Origin: Phoronis australis
Taxonomy: Eukaryota > Phoronida > Phoronidae
Direction of reading: 5' to 3'
Assembly: GCA_002633005.1 (NCBI GenBank)
Contig: NMRA01000020.1
Coordinates: forward strand, 1,402,816-1,464,815
DNA: 62,000 nt
The notes beneath the pieces were generated by a model. That model was given only the letters and a program-made list of their open reading frames with translations. It ran no database searches and was not told where the DNA came from. The number at the start of each line of letters is the position of its first letter. Within the stretch, counting starts at the first letter, position 1. Below are positions 48,658 through 59,647 of this stretch, piece by piece. A program made the position numbers and the translations under genes.

Positions 48658-49170
48658 TTGACCATGACCGTGGGAAGATGTCTTCTATTTGGTGTTGACC
48701 ATGTCATGGGAAGACGGTTTCTATCTGAGCTTGATCATATCATGGGAAGACTACGTCTATCTGGCTTTGACTATGTCATGGGAAGACAGGTTCTATCTGA
48801 CCTTGACCATGTTATGGGAAGACTGCGTCTATCTGGCCTTGACCATGTCATGGGAAGACGGTTTCTATCTGGCCTTGACCATGTCATGGGAAGACGGCTT
48901 CTATCTGGCCTTGACCATGTCATCATGGGACGACACTTCTCTCTGGCCTTGATCATGTCATCATGGGACGACACTTCTATCTGGCCTTGACCATGTCATC
49001 ATGGGACGACACTTCTATCTGGCCTTGACCATGTCGACATGGGATGACACTTCTCTCTGGCCTTGACCATGTCATCATGAGACGACCCTTCTCCCTGGCC
49101 TAAACCATGTCATCATGGGACGACACGCCTCTCTGGCCTTGACTGTGTCATGGAAAGATTTCATCATGGG
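48658..49170. repeat. minisatellite: 36-bp units then 38-bp units
   Basis: Seven units of about 36 bp (48658-48910; core TTGACCATGTCATGGGAAGA then a TTCTATCTGGCC end) are followed by six units of 38 bp (48911-49138; core TTGACCATGTCATCATGGGA then CGACACTTCT), and a partial unit to about 49170. The 36-bp part is open in all units because 36 is a multiple of three, which creates false repetitive open frames. The 38-bp part breaks that. It lies inside an HDAC intron and is not coding. Confidence 0.92.
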
Positions 49171-50027
49171 AAAATGAAAGAACAGTCTAGCGCAATGACA
49201 TTTTGTTTCTAAATTAATTTTGGCAAATTAAGATATAAAATACGAGTAAATTATGAAAAATATAGTTAATGTCACAATGGTAATTCTCACTGACAGGAGT
49301 TGCTGAATTTGAGGAGAGCCAATTTCCTTCTCTGAATAGCAGGCATGGAACTGGTTCTCAAAATCTTGGACCAATGACTATTGCCATAAACGTAGGGATT
49401 TAAGTCTGTAACATTTTAATTTGCAAGGTGACTCCAGATTCCATGTTTCGTAATTATTTTTTGGTGGAAATTAAATTCTTACAGTTCACCTGTTGACTGA
49501 TTGGGAAATGTTTCTTTCTGATCATTATTATTATTGTTGTTGTTGTTGTCACCATCATCCGAAGTTGAACGCAAATATCCATCAAGCTCTTTACAAAGTG
49601 AAAAAATTGTCTGTGATACTTTGTCTCTTTCTTCTGGCTTAGAAGCAAGGAAATTGAAAACCAATACTCACAAAGCTCTTTACAAACTGAGATGTCTGTA
49701 TTTGATACTTTGTCACTTACCTCCAGCTGAGAAGTAAACGTGGTGATTTAGTGTAATGTATCTTAGGTAATTAAGTGCTAACTAGCTGGTCTCTGTTGGT
49801 TTAGTCTGGAGAGTCCTTTAGAGTTGTCTAAGCTAGACTCTTAGGCTGTATTGAGACCTCAACCATGACATAGCTTAGTCAATGTCAGTGGCCAGTTTTC
49901 ATTGTAATAGGCAGGGTTTTGCCAGCACAGTTGAGGTGATCACTTCCACGTTGCACTGAATTAGTTACTAAATGACATCTAAGAAGATCAATCGGGAGCA
50001 AGTCGCTGTGCTGTACCTACTGGGTCC

Positions 50028-50156
50028 GGTTAAGTGCCCACCCACGATTTGTTGAAATTTCACGTTTGAGCACCCATGTCTGGTTAACCGCCCACCTCCG
50101 AATTTTCAGGTTTGGCAGTTTAACCCCTTTGGGTGCTAACCCTAATGTTTACGGTA
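50028..50156. repeat. solo right end of the TACCGTA TIR family
   Basis: GGTTAAGTGCCCA, then GTTGAAATTTCACGTTT, TGTCTGGTTAACCGCCCA and a final GTTTACGGTA repeat the order seen at the right end of the 32363-34809 element (34680-34809). The opposite end is absent, so this is a truncated copy in the HDAC intron. Confidence 0.65.
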
Positions 50157-51230
50157 AAAACTGGAGTATTATCCATTCTGTCTCTTGCTCAAGCATTTTG
50201 TGAGAAAATGTGTCCCTTTTTAGTAACGCCAAGCTGAAGCTTTCATGCTGTTGGCTGTTTACAAGCAGATGTTTGGTTGATATTTTGTATGTACAGTAAT
50301 TCTCCACTTATTTTGCCTGAAAATAATTGTCACAATTGCAGTTTTCCATTTTCAAACTAAGACTGATAACTGCAAATAATGGAAAATCTACTAACCAAGT
50401 GTTGATTGATGTACAGCATCTACACAATACAAACTGTGCTGGTAATACATTAATTTTTTCTTAATCTTTTTTGTTGTGGGGAAATTCGACAAAATAGAAT
50501 TTCTCTTGTCGGCCATATTGTGTGCAAAATATTATGTCTTGATGCGATACAGCTCTTGTTGGTACAACAACCCAGAGGCACCGTTGCAACACAGTACAGT
50601 TTCTGTTCTAATATGGAGTTGTTACCCATAAAAATACATTTCACAAAAAGTAAGTGTGCAATTGGCATGCAGTCAATGGGGCATAGTTATAACTTTGGAC
50701 AACTGGAAATTCCTGGATGTCGGGGTGAGCCCTGAAATAATCAAGGAATAAGCGACTTTCATTTTGGACGCAACGCATCCCTAGTATCTCTTATCCCTCG
50801 GTGTTCGTGTCCATTTGCCTGACTCAATTTTCAACCAGTGGAATGATTATATTCATACTCAAGACGTACATGTTACGTTGTTGTTTAGCACTAGGCCTAA
50901 TGTGGGCTTAAGATCAAGTTCAAGTGAAGTTATGTATAGTACACGCCACAAGTATTCAAACAAAATTACCCGCGGTTCACTGTCATGTCAGCTGGCCAGA
51001 AGCCAACTTCATGGTCAGAGTAGTCTCCCCTTGTGACCAGTAATGAAGGAGAATTAACAGTTAGTAAGGTGGCTAGGCTATTGTGTAATTAGAATTTCAC
51101 TGCCATAGCAGCTATTACCAGGTATTTTCGTTAACAGAATTAGCCATTGTGGCTGGGGAAAACTGTATTTTGTCTGATGACCTTTGTTTTGTACTGTACA
51201 TGTTTGTAACTAACTCTCCTTTATTTCCAG

Positions 51231-51349
51231 GCCTCAGGCTATCCATAGCTCCCTGGAGCAACACTCCCCACCACAGAGTGGCCTGTCACCCCCGTACAAA
51301 CCCAATGTTCTGGGACCATACGCTGACGACTTCCCGCTACGGAAAACAG
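51231..51349 (+). CDS. HDAC4: HDAC class IIa exon: [12 protein letters not shown] region and first half of 14-3-3 site 1
   Basis: Residues 168-207. [20 protein letters not shown] and [14 protein letters not shown] align closely with HDAC4 (SSLDQSSPPQSG ... DDFPLRKT). The final Arg-Lys-Thr forms the left half of the first 14-3-3 motif, finished by the next exon. Acceptor CTTTATTTCCAG, donor GTATAT; one base (G) carries over. Confidence 0.95.
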
Positions 51350-52222
51350 GTATATCTAACATTCCTACGAAGATAATGATCCCCCAATTTTAGTGCACAG
51401 GTGGTTGTTGGGATGTTTGATATCCTGACGATTTCCAGTTCGTATCAGCAACTGTAGCTCCACCTAGTGTTGCCATATCTGCATCAGCTGTATACCTGGG
51501 TATTTGGTTATTTTCAGAATAACTTTTGGCTTTCTTTGTTGAAATTGTTAATGTCTAGCACTCGGGACAAAAAGAGCTTTTGATTTGCGTCTCATTTTAA
51601 CAACAATAGCACTCTACGTGGGGCTTTTCCAATGTTTGACTGCAATGACCACGGCGTATTGCTTCTAAAAATAAATTGGCAGTCATGTTGAAAGAACATC
51701 ACTTTCTGAATTGCTGTTCCAGTTGCATGATGTGTTGTTGAAAAGAAAATAATTTATTCTGAATCAAGTGATTGAACACAAGATAAGACCGTAGTTGCTG
51801 GTCTTTCAGATGATAATGCTTGAGTCTTACTTCATGGGTTTGGCACTAGTTTCTGGTGTCAATACTGTACTAAATATGGAAATAATCAATACTGTTATGA
51901 AATGATAATTTTATGTTGGATTCAATAAGTCCTTCGTAAGTGTAAACTGCGAGCTTGCTGTATATTACTGAGCACCATTCTTGTGTTAGCATAATGTGCC
52001 AGTGCAACGATGAATGCTAGACACTAAAGATCCTAACCAAAATCAGTTAAACCATCAAATTCAGTCCGAGCTTGTAAGTTTGGCGTAGTGATGATATTTG
52101 ATATGGAAGGAATATCAGTACTGAATTGGCAGTGTCCACATCAGTATCGTAATGATTGTCACAGTCTCGTACCCAGTCCTACTCTCTTCCAAAATGAGAG
52201 GATTTCAAAAAGTTACAAGTCG

Positions 52223-52300
52223 TTCTTACCAGTTTTGGTCTTGTGTCTAACCACTTTCTTGTCTATGTCTGAGCTGAATCTCGAGGTATGATCAATTCTT
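52223..52300 (+). pseudogene. decayed tandem copy of an HDAC exon's 5' edge
   Basis: 52223-52300 is a direct repeat, offset 72 bp, of 52295-52372, which holds the acceptor and start of the next exon. In the upstream copy the acceptor AG has become AT (CTTGTCTATGTCTGAG against CCTCTTAGCGTCTGAG) and the reading frame gives SELNLE where the true exon gives SEPNLK. It cannot be used as an exon with that acceptor. Confidence 0.75.
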
Positions 52301-52337
52301 CCTATTTTTGTCTCATGTCTAACCTCTTTCCTCTTAG

Positions 52338-52463
52338 CGTCTGAGCCGAATCTCAAGGTACGATCAGTTCTTAAACAAAAGGTCATGGAGAAGCGAAACA
52401 GTCCACTTCTCATTCGCAAAGACAGAGTGCGCTTGCAGAAGCGTGCCACTGCTCCGCTGACAA
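52338..52463 (+). CDS. HDAC4: HDAC class IIa exon: 14-3-3 site 1 and nuclear localisation signal
   Basis: Residues 208-249. With the previous exon it makes RKTASEPNLK, the first 14-3-3 motif; Ser 209 corresponds to HDAC4 Ser246, phosphorylated by CaMK/PKD-type kinases to drive export. It is followed by a basic signal (VLKQKVMEKRNSPLLIRKD, then RLQKR) matching the HDAC4 nuclear localisation region. Acceptor ACCTCTTTCCTCTTAG, donor GTAAGT. One base carries over. Confidence 0.95.
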
Positions 52464-52848
52464 GTAAGTGGGAACATGTTGGTTACGTGAACCTGTAGTT
52501 GCCATGCAAGAAGGGATCATCTGTAGCTTTAAGTTGCTATTCGGCCTAGATAAGCCTGAGTGGGCTCTGTGACTTTTCATGGGCCTTAATTTCAGTGACT
52601 ATGATGTTTCGTTGACAGCATTTATCTTTTCAGTAATAAGTCTGTTGTGAACAATGATTTTGAGCTTCCCTTTGTTCAGTGGTAGACTTTGTAATCTAAA
52701 CAGGGTGGTCTTTTTACTTACATTGACGCAATGTCAGTAGCGTGATAAGGAACACAGAATCCTTATCTGGGTCGACTTCGGTGGTGTTCCACTGACAGCG
52801 TGTGATTTTTCACTGTTTTTCTATCGTCTTGTGCTTTCATTACTTTAG

Positions 52849-52949
52849 TTGATACGACGCTGTGCAGTAGTCCTGAGTCGGGCCCCAACTCACCTCCCGC
52901 TCAAGTACCGTCCAATGGCAGCTTGTCGTTGCTACAGGGTCATAACGAG
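52849..52949 (+). CDS. HDAC4: HDAC class IIa exon: Ser/Pro linker
   Basis: Residues 250-283: DTTLCSSPESGPNSPPAQ and a Ser/Gly/Asn-rich end. It corresponds to the HDAC4 linker DVTDSACSSAPGSGPSSPN. Likely unstructured. Acceptor TTTCATTACTTTAG, donor GTAAGT; it ends in phase 0. Confidence 0.9.
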
Positions 52950-53342
52950 GTAAGTAACGCATCATGCTGAGCAACTTGCGCAGAACATGTCAGCTGCTGT
53001 GCACTGATCCCTGTTCATGAAACTTCTATTTTCCCATCAGCTTTGTAAAGGATAGGGTTTGAGAACAAATTTTCCCGCGCACCAATATACTCAGCTGGTT
53101 ATGTCAGAGGTTGAGTTCTTTATGAGTTTCTTATTATTAGACATGTTCTTAGCCAAATCTTAAAATGCTGTGAGGTAAGATAATAGGTAGTGAGTTACAG
53201 TTACATAGCACTCGACCATGTGTTTATTGAGTGGGGATCATAAAGAACATTACAGCAGATGGACGCAGAACTTATGAAACTGAAAAGTAAAACTGAAATC
53301 GTGTACTCTGCCTGTAGCTAAAACTCTTTGTTATTCTGCCAG

Positions 53343-53559
53343 ACCAACCAAGCCCCGTTGGACCTCAGTCTTTACGCCTCACCCTCCATGCCTAACATCT
53401 CCCTGGGTCGGCCGCGCGCTTCCTCACCGTGTTGTCCTCCACAGACAATGAGCCCTACGTCAGAGGCGGAGGTGAGAGCGATGGCTGCCGCACGCCTGGG
53501 TCTCCCCCTGACCGGCCATGCCCTGCCACCTGGTATGATGCTCTATCCTTCTCTACCTG
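53343..53559 (+). CDS. HDAC4: HDAC class IIa exon: PLDLS motif and SPSMPNISLG block
   Basis: Residues 284-355. TNQAPLDLSLYASPSMPNIS aligns with HDAC4 LPLYTSPSLPNITLG. PLDLS (residues 288-292) fits the CtBP-binding consensus PxDLS, while vertebrate paralogs carry their PxDLR-type motif further N-terminal. The rest is a Pro/Ala-rich linker with an Ala-rich short helix (AEVRAMAAARLGLPL). Acceptor TTGTTATTCTGCCAG, donor GTGAGT; phase 1 out. Confidence 0.93.
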
Positions 53560-54227
53560 GTGAGTAGTGTTTAAAGGAAAACTCAGTAACTGGATAACAT
53601 TTTTTTTTCAAGTTTGAGAATTTCCATAACTGGGAATTGAAATCGCATTTAATTTGTCCCCTTTGTGTGTGTTTATGGCAGTCTTAAATTTTGTGTTTGT
53701 TTCCGCAGTAAGTTTTTATGATGTGAGAATACTTAAATCAAGTTAAAAACACTGTTGTTCGGAGAGTAAAATGATTTTAACTCTGTTAGTGTTTTCAATG
53801 TCTCTGCTTTTTATTTGAAAAAACGTATTAAGATAATAGTTGGAATTTATAGATTAACGGTGTGCTTGCTTTCAAATGTTGTACTGAAAGAGACGAGAAA
53901 GATTCAGTTGATGGTGTCACAATTTCATCAACGTTTAGTTAGATAATAAATTGTGAAATCTTAACCCAAAGTAGACCTTGCATATTTTTATCCTAGAATG
54001 AAGCAACTTTGATAATTTCTGACTATTAACGAAGAACATGGCAATTTTAAAGACTTCAAACTATGCTTTTGCAGATCTTAGCTTTTTTGTAACTGGAAGT
54101 GTTAATGCGAGGTAAAAAATGAATCTTGAGTGTTTATCTATAAATGTCTGTGGTTTTAAAAATCAGTTCTATAAATTCATGCCTAAGAAACTCCTACAAC
54201 AGCGTTAAGTGTGCTTTCGAATTTCAG
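53560..54227 (+). other. HDAC intron
   Basis: A 668-bp AT-rich intron with no recognised feature. Confidence 0.7.
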
Positions 54228-54373
54228 TTATTGACAGTGAGGCTACTTCAGCCGTTGCTGCTCAAATGAGAGTCCTTGAACAAGCTCGTAGCATGGGCCA
54301 GCTAGGGGCAGTCAACCCATTACTCAGCCCCTATATGTCATCACAGCCCTCTGTGGGCTTCACACCTGAACAG
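54228..54373 (+). CDS. HDAC4: HDAC class IIa exon: variable linker
   Basis: Residues 356-404: IDSEATSAVAAQMRVLEQAR, then LGAVNPLLSPYMSSQPSVG. Weakly conserved, in the same place as the HDAC4 segment with PLLQHMVLLEQ. It is accepted because the phases fit both neighbours and both splice sites are good (GCTTTCGAATTTCAG, GTAAGT). Confidence 0.88.
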
Positions 54374-55864
54374 GTAAGTCATCTGCTGTGAAGAGAACTC
54401 CAGTTGCATTTTCCAGCTGTACCATTTTATGTCTGCTAGCTTTTGATGGAAGTGTTTAAAACCAGCTGATGTCGTATGCTGCATCTTTGTGTTTCCAGCT
54501 ATGTGTTATGAAACTGAAGTCAGCTGCGCAGTGGTATCCATTTAGGATAAATGAAGTTCTACTTGAAGGTGGAAATTTTGCATACATTCCACACATTTTA
54601 CTGTAGTATGTCCAATGAACTGACGTGTGCAAATGTTTGCTGTTTGTTTTGCTTCTCGTGTTTTGTACAAATCATCCACCTTACTTGATGAGTAGGGTAA
54701 ACTCTTACCGATTTCGGACAAAAGGAATTTCGTAATTGGTCTTCTAACATTGTTTTTGAATGCCCACAACTTCTCAAAATCAAAGAAGAATCTGCTTATG
54801 AGCAAAGGAGCTGTTGTTAAGAAGGAAGCCAATATGCTGTGCACGAAAAACTAAGAGCAGCTAATGAGACAAGAATTGTGTTCATGAGAAAAAAATGTTG
54901 TCTGTAAGAATGCCGGTGCAGTTTGTGAGATAAGACAGATAAGTACCTTTTATTACTGTGTGAAAGGTGATAGTTGTGTCATTGTGTAGTCAAGGAGAGA
55001 TTTGTACTATTGCTGCCAGTTCCTTTGTTACGCAACTATGACAGGATGTAGCTCATATAAAAATGTCTGAGCCAGGTGATTAGTTTAAGAATCTAACTAA
55101 TTAAAGTAATGGGTATGTTATTGCTCAAGTGAAATAGATAGCTCAATTGTTACTATTTGCGTTTCATGTTTTGCTTACATCGCCAATAAACCTGCGTTCC
55201 ATCGGAGAGATCAATGTTTGATTTGAATCACTTACTGCTGTAAAATGATCTCAAGTCCTTACTTACTTACTCAGTTGGGAAGTGTTTTTTGTTCTTGCTA
55301 AGAACTGGCAGTTCGTTATTGCTGGAGACCATGCTTGGCAAATGAAATGACATGCTGTGACGAGTCAACATGTGTAGCCATGTCTCAAGTATTAACAAAC
55401 TGCCAGTTCATTCTAAGCCACCATGTCTCACCTGTTTTGACTTAGGAACATTTAAGATCGATTTCATAATGTAAGTTGATTTGTGTGATGGAAGATGGGT
55501 TTAGAACTGCTTTAATTTGCATGCATTATGCAATGTTATGAGCAAGTGTCCTTGTGCAGCACTGTCATTGACTGTTGTCTCTGTGAGTGTATAATCTTTT
55601 ATTCCTAATGGTCTTTCGACTTCATCTTGCCACAACAATGACTGAATGGCTCAATAGTGATGGGGTGATGTGGGTGAGCTCTTAACTATAGTATGTGATC
55701 GTTGCCAAAGCAACGCTCAGGGTGGGTTACTAGTAAAAAGAATAAGATTGTTACATTACAAAATTTCTCCAATTCCTTGGTGTGTTATAGTATCCAACAT
55801 TGTGCAAGTTGAACTTTTAACCTTCTGTCCATTGACCCCTGACATTTATTCTTCTGACTACTAG
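54374..55864 (+). other. HDAC intron with an inverted repeat
   Basis: A 1.49-kb intron. At about 55300-55425 an imperfect inverted pair (GCTAAGAACTGGCAGTT and AACTGCCAGTTCATTCTAAG) could fold into a hairpin with a loop of about 85 nt. No gene is seen. Confidence 0.5.
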
Positions 55865-56011
55865 GTGGCCCAAGCCCGATTGCACCGTCACCGTCCCCTC
55901 AACAGGACCCAGTCAGCACCCCTGCCCCTGCCAAACCCCCTACTGCAGCAACACATCTTGCATCAGAAGCAGCAGGAACAGATGCTGAAGGACAAGATGT
56001 TTGTCAAACAG
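55865..56011 (+). CDS. HDAC4: HDAC class IIa exon: 14-3-3 site 2
   Basis: Residues 405-453. RLHRHRPLNRTQSAPLPLP matches HDAC4 KLRQHRPLGRTQSAPLPQ. Ser 421 corresponds to HDAC4 Ser467, the second 14-3-3 serine. A second Gln-rich stretch follows (LLQQHILHQKQQEQMLKDK). Acceptor ATTCTTCTGACTACTAG, donor GTACAC; phase 0 at both ends. Confidence 0.95.
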
Positions 56012-56331
56012 GTACACACACATGTATAGGTTAGGCCTACTTGTGACAGTACGTGAAAAGGACACTCAGGGCATAAATTTAGACCTGTATTTCATGGGTG
56101 GCAGCACAAAACAGTCAATTGTTGCTACACGTTTTTGTGAAAGTCTTGATGACGGTTCATTTATCCTGGCAACATGACCGCCATTGTTGGCAAAAGGTAC
56201 CACACAGGCTTCATGGTAGCCTTTGGCCTTTGGGAATTTTGTCTTGAATATTTATGCTTTAAGACAGTCCATAACAAAACAGCACTAGTTGTATCAAAGG
56301 CAGGAATGATAATAATCATCATCACTTGCAG

Positions 56332-56713
56332 CATATCCGTAACACAGTGCTACAGAGGGCAGGCAGCAAGAACCACATGGAGAATGTTGACGAGGAGACA
56401 GAGGCTAAACTTGCACAGGAAATGAGAGAAAGTTGTCGTGATGACGACCCAGACATCACGGTTGTCAGGGATCATGACCTTCCTGCCTCCATCGCGGAGC
56501 ACCACCTGGATGGTCCGTTGAGTAGACCACCCTTTTCTATCCACCTCAGGGAGGCGGCAAAGGCCAAAGGTCACAGCAGCGTTGGGGGCAGCCATATTCA
56601 GCGACACGAACGGCGCCATCTGGCGAGGACACAGTCTAGTCCACTGGTCACGTTCAACACAATAAAGAGCCATAGTCCTGAGATGAGCCCGGTCAAACTG
56701 AGCTTCACTACAG
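56332..56713 (+). CDS. HDAC4: HDAC class IIa exon: acidic region and 14-3-3 site 3
   Basis: Residues 454-580, the longest exon (382 nt). It has an acidic stretch (MENVDEETEAKLAQEMRES, then DDDPDITVVRD), a variable linker, and RRHLARTQSSPLVTF, where Ser 555 matches HDAC4 Ser632, the third 14-3-3 serine. The end (LSFTTG) leads into the catalytic domain as RFTTGL does in HDAC4. Acceptor ATCATCACTTGCAG, donor GTGAGA. A 3' extension into the intron would meet a stop at 56749. Confidence 0.95.
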
Positions 56714-57685
56714 GTGAGAATAAACAAAATGAAGAAACTGAGTTCTTGTAAAGAGATACTTTATGAATTCAACTGCATTGAATGAATGTTAGTATCGTTG
56801 GCCAATAACACGCGACACTGTCCATGTAGTCCCCTGTCAGAGTGTGAAACATGTCTAATACGTTTATGTACTTCCCAGTAAGTTTTGGTGCATAGTGTTA
56901 AAATCATTGGGATTGAGTGAGAACTGTGTTGGTGTGAAAGGCACCTTACAGTTAATGCACTGGTCCATGGATAAGATTTGATTTTTTCTTTTTTGAACTG
57001 TGATATTGTGTCTTATTGAGACCTATGAAAGGGTGGTCAATTGTTCATTGAATTTGGCAGTATTTTAACAAATTTTGTTCATGTGATCACATTACTCATT
57101 ATATTAATCAAATTGCATGTCACCAATTTGTGTGAAGTAGTAAAAATATCATGGCATTCAAGTGAACGACCAGTCTCATTTACTGCTAAAGTCATGGGAA
57201 TCAATGATCTGCCAATTGTCATTTGGTCATAGTTTGGATCAGTTATTTGTATCTTTCAGTAATTCTCATTTTGTGCTCATAGTGATTTTTGCCTAAAATG
57301 GGAGACTTTCAAACATCAGCGTGGCGACTGATCACACGGGACCGGATACCAGTGACCTCTAGAGGATGAGAAGGCACTTTGTAACTTGTTTAACCCTCAA
57401 AGTGACTCCTGGTGTAGTCATGTGGCGATATGAGTCACCGGTCCCACCGGTCTCCCATTGGCATGTAGTATGGCATTCATCTCCAATTGAGAATCTGAGC
57501 TTGATTGCTTAACTGAAATGCTGTGTTGTGCCAGGTAGACGAAAGCTAGTATGATCCCGTATTTCGCTTGTAATGCGTGGCGATATCTCGCGAAACCTTG
57601 GCTTAAACTTGCATTTTCGTGAGGCTCTGGCGTCTACAGATTGCAGGCCAGATTGAGTCCAATATGTCTGACATGCTGTTGACAG
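56714..57685 (+). other. HDAC intron with a small inverted-ended element
   Basis: Within this intron 57297-57306 (AATGGGAGAC) and 57450-57459 (GTCTCCCATT) are perfect complements bounding 163 bp, a possible MITE. The segment between has two further related lines (GTGGCGA...GGACCGG, GTGGCGATATGAGTCACCGG). No exon is recognised. Confidence 0.4.
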
Positions 57686-57819
57686 GTTTGGCTTATGATA
57701 ACCTAATGCTGAAGCACCAGTGTACTTGTGGGAACAACTCCAGTCATCCAGAGCATGCTGGCAGATTACAGAGTGTCTGGGCCCGCCTGCAGGAGACAGG
57801 ATTGACCAATAAGTGTGAG
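57686..57819 (+). CDS. HDAC4: HDAC class IIa exon: start of deacetylase domain, structural zinc ligands
   Basis: Residues 581-625. [20 protein letters not shown] and [20 protein letters not shown] align almost residue for residue with HDAC4. Cys 593, Cys 595 and His 601 correspond to HDAC4 Cys667, Cys669 and His675, which hold the structural zinc specific to class IIa enzymes. Acceptor TGCTGTTGACAG, donor GTAGGT; phase 0 out. Confidence 0.97.
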
Positions 57820-58531
57820 GTAGGTTATGTGCTACAATTATATCAACGACGGCAATTTTTTATGGAAGAAATGTGGCCCAGTTGTAGCATGTCTATAGTT
57901 TCGTGAACAGGCCAAAAGTTTCTGCCAAGATGGTGCTAAGTAGCAATGGAATTTTGGGTCTACTAGTGTGAAGTACGCCCCTGTGAGCTTTACATTTTGG
58001 ATTGGGACTGAATCGTGTGAAAATTAACACTTATGAAAGTATTGGCTCGACTGACAATTAGTGCTAATTTTAGTAGTGTAACATTGAATAGGACGTGAAC
58101 TGTAAGAATTTACAAGATTCTCCCCGATACTTGTTTCCATTGTTATGGTTTGTGCCACTGGCAGCGTTTGTAACCATTATGTTTGGTGTAAACATCTTGG
58201 CCATGTATGCGCATATGATCTGATGGTATTAAGGAAGTTAGCTGGTGTCTCATGTTAGTTTGTAGTCCTTTACTCACAATAATTTGGTTAAAACCTTACA
58301 TGAGATTTCGATAGCAAGTTTGCCACCTTGTCATTCTGTGTTGTGAGTTGGGCACAAGGTGGCACTTGCGAACAACTGGTGTTTGTGAAGTCCACGCCCT
58401 GCATGTGATCTAAGGAAGTGATGGTAATACCTTGGAAGATGATAACGGCCTCACAATAGGCTACAGAGAATGTTTGTTCGTGAAATCTGTGACCTCGTTA
58501 CATGTCAGACATGCCCTTGTTTACTTTACAG
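57820..58531 (+). other. HDAC intron
   Basis: A 712-bp intron with no recognised feature. Confidence 0.7.
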
Positions 58532-58649
58532 AAAGTCAAAGTGCGCAAGGCGACTATAGAGGAAATAAAAAGTGTTCACAGCGAATCGTATTCATTACTA
58601 TATGGAACTAGCTCGCAGAATCGACAAAAGTTGGATCCCCAAATATTTG
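58532..58649 (+). CDS. HDAC4: HDAC class IIa exon: catalytic domain helix
   Basis: Residues 626-664: KVRKATIEEIKSVHSESYSL and LYGTSSQNRQKLDPQIF, matching HDAC4 [32 protein letters not shown]. Acceptor GTTTACTTTACAG, donor GTAAGC; one base carries over. Confidence 0.96.
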
Positions 58650-59154
58650 GTAAGCTTGTGTCACATCTCCTAGACAGTTGTATACCTCGCATCACCATTC
58701 ATGCTCCCTTGTTCACAGTCCTAGTCCATGTGCCGATACTTTGATTGACTCACAGCAGGTGACTCGACTATTGTCTATAATCGTGTTGATTAGCAATGTT
58801 ACACGAAGTCAAATGGGCGTTGCCCAACAAAAATTGATTTCAGTTGGGAAGTTTCCTTTGAATTAGACATCACACTCTGAACTTGCAGGAGTTTTAAAAC
58901 ATGTTCAGTTGGGCTCTAGTTTAGTGAGAGTTAATTTGTTACGCAAAGTTAAATTTAACCAGTTGCAAAACATTCTCTATGGAGGTGCATATTTTATGAA
59001 CTTTAATTTATCATATCGGAATATTTTGTGTCCATTTTCTGCTCCATTTGGATCACTGTTTTGTAGTTCTTCAACGATCTTTGCATATTTTATATGGCAT
59101 TTACATATGGGTTGTTCACGAAGTTAAGCATTTAGTTCTTCTCTCTGCCTGTAG
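58650..59154 (+). other. HDAC intron
   Basis: A 505-bp intron with no recognised feature; open frames are non-coding. Confidence 0.7.
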
Positions 59155-59359
59155 AGGATGCCAAGTTCTGCATGCTGCCGTGTGGTGGAGTGGGTGTTGA
59201 TTCCGACACTGTTTGGAATGACCTGCACACATCACACGCGGCTCGTATGGCTACAGGGTGCGTTATTGAGCTAGCTTCAAAGGTGGCGCTGGGTGAACTA
59301 AAGAACGGATTCGCAGTTGTTCGACCACCAGGGCATCATGCTGAGCCGGATCAAGCAAT
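59155..59359 (+). CDS. HDAC4: HDAC class IIa exon: [11 protein letters not shown] and catalytic His pair
   Basis: Residues 665-732. [19 protein letters not shown] contains Cys 674, the fourth structural zinc ligand (HDAC4 Cys751). [14 protein letters not shown] holds the tandem His of the active site (725-726, HDAC4 His802-His803). Acceptor CTCTCTGCCTGTAG, donor GTGAGT; two bases (AT) carry over to make Met. Confidence 0.97.
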
Positions 59360-59559
59360 GTGAGTTTGCGAAAGTTGTTTTATCTTGCATTTATGAAGCA
59401 GTCTAACAACATGATCCATGTGTGGTATCTAAATTTTGTGAAGTTGACCACCAAAATTTCAACTGAAGTTGTCCATGGGTTTTTATGTTTAAAACCGGAG
59501 ATATCTGTTTTGTTTTTTGTAGATGGAAAAAATTACACTTTTGTTGCATTTGATTGCAG

Positions 59560-59647
59560 GGGGTTCTGTTATTTCAACTCGGTGGCAATTACAGCCAAGA
59601 TATTGACGACAAAACTTAAGATCAAGAAGGTACTTGTAGTGGACTGG
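59560..59647 (+). CDS. HDAC4: HDAC class IIa exon: GFCYFNSVA strand
   Basis: Residues 733-762: MGFCYFNSVAITAKIL and KIKKVLVVDW. GFCYFN is a hallmark of class II deacetylases, and VVDW is the strand just before the catalytic Asp. Acceptor CATTTGATTGCAG, donor GTAAGT; phase 0 out. Confidence 0.96.

Larger units (their letters stand above)
45330..51230 (+). other. long HDAC intron (5.9 kb)
   Basis: The largest mapped intron. It holds a 36/38-bp minisatellite (48658-49170) and a solo end of the 32.4-kb element family (about 50028-50156), each entered separately. An AT-rich region with TTATTATTGTTGTTG lies near 49525. No additional HDAC exon with matching phase was recognised. Confidence 0.65.

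Noticed and set aside
48613-48990. 125-codon repetitive open frame and its companions
   Set aside because: A by-product of a 36-bp minisatellite unit divisible by three; no start context, no homology, and it breaks where units become 38 bp.
56350-56727. 125-codon minus-strand open frame
   Set aside because: Antisense shadow of the 382-nt HDAC exon.
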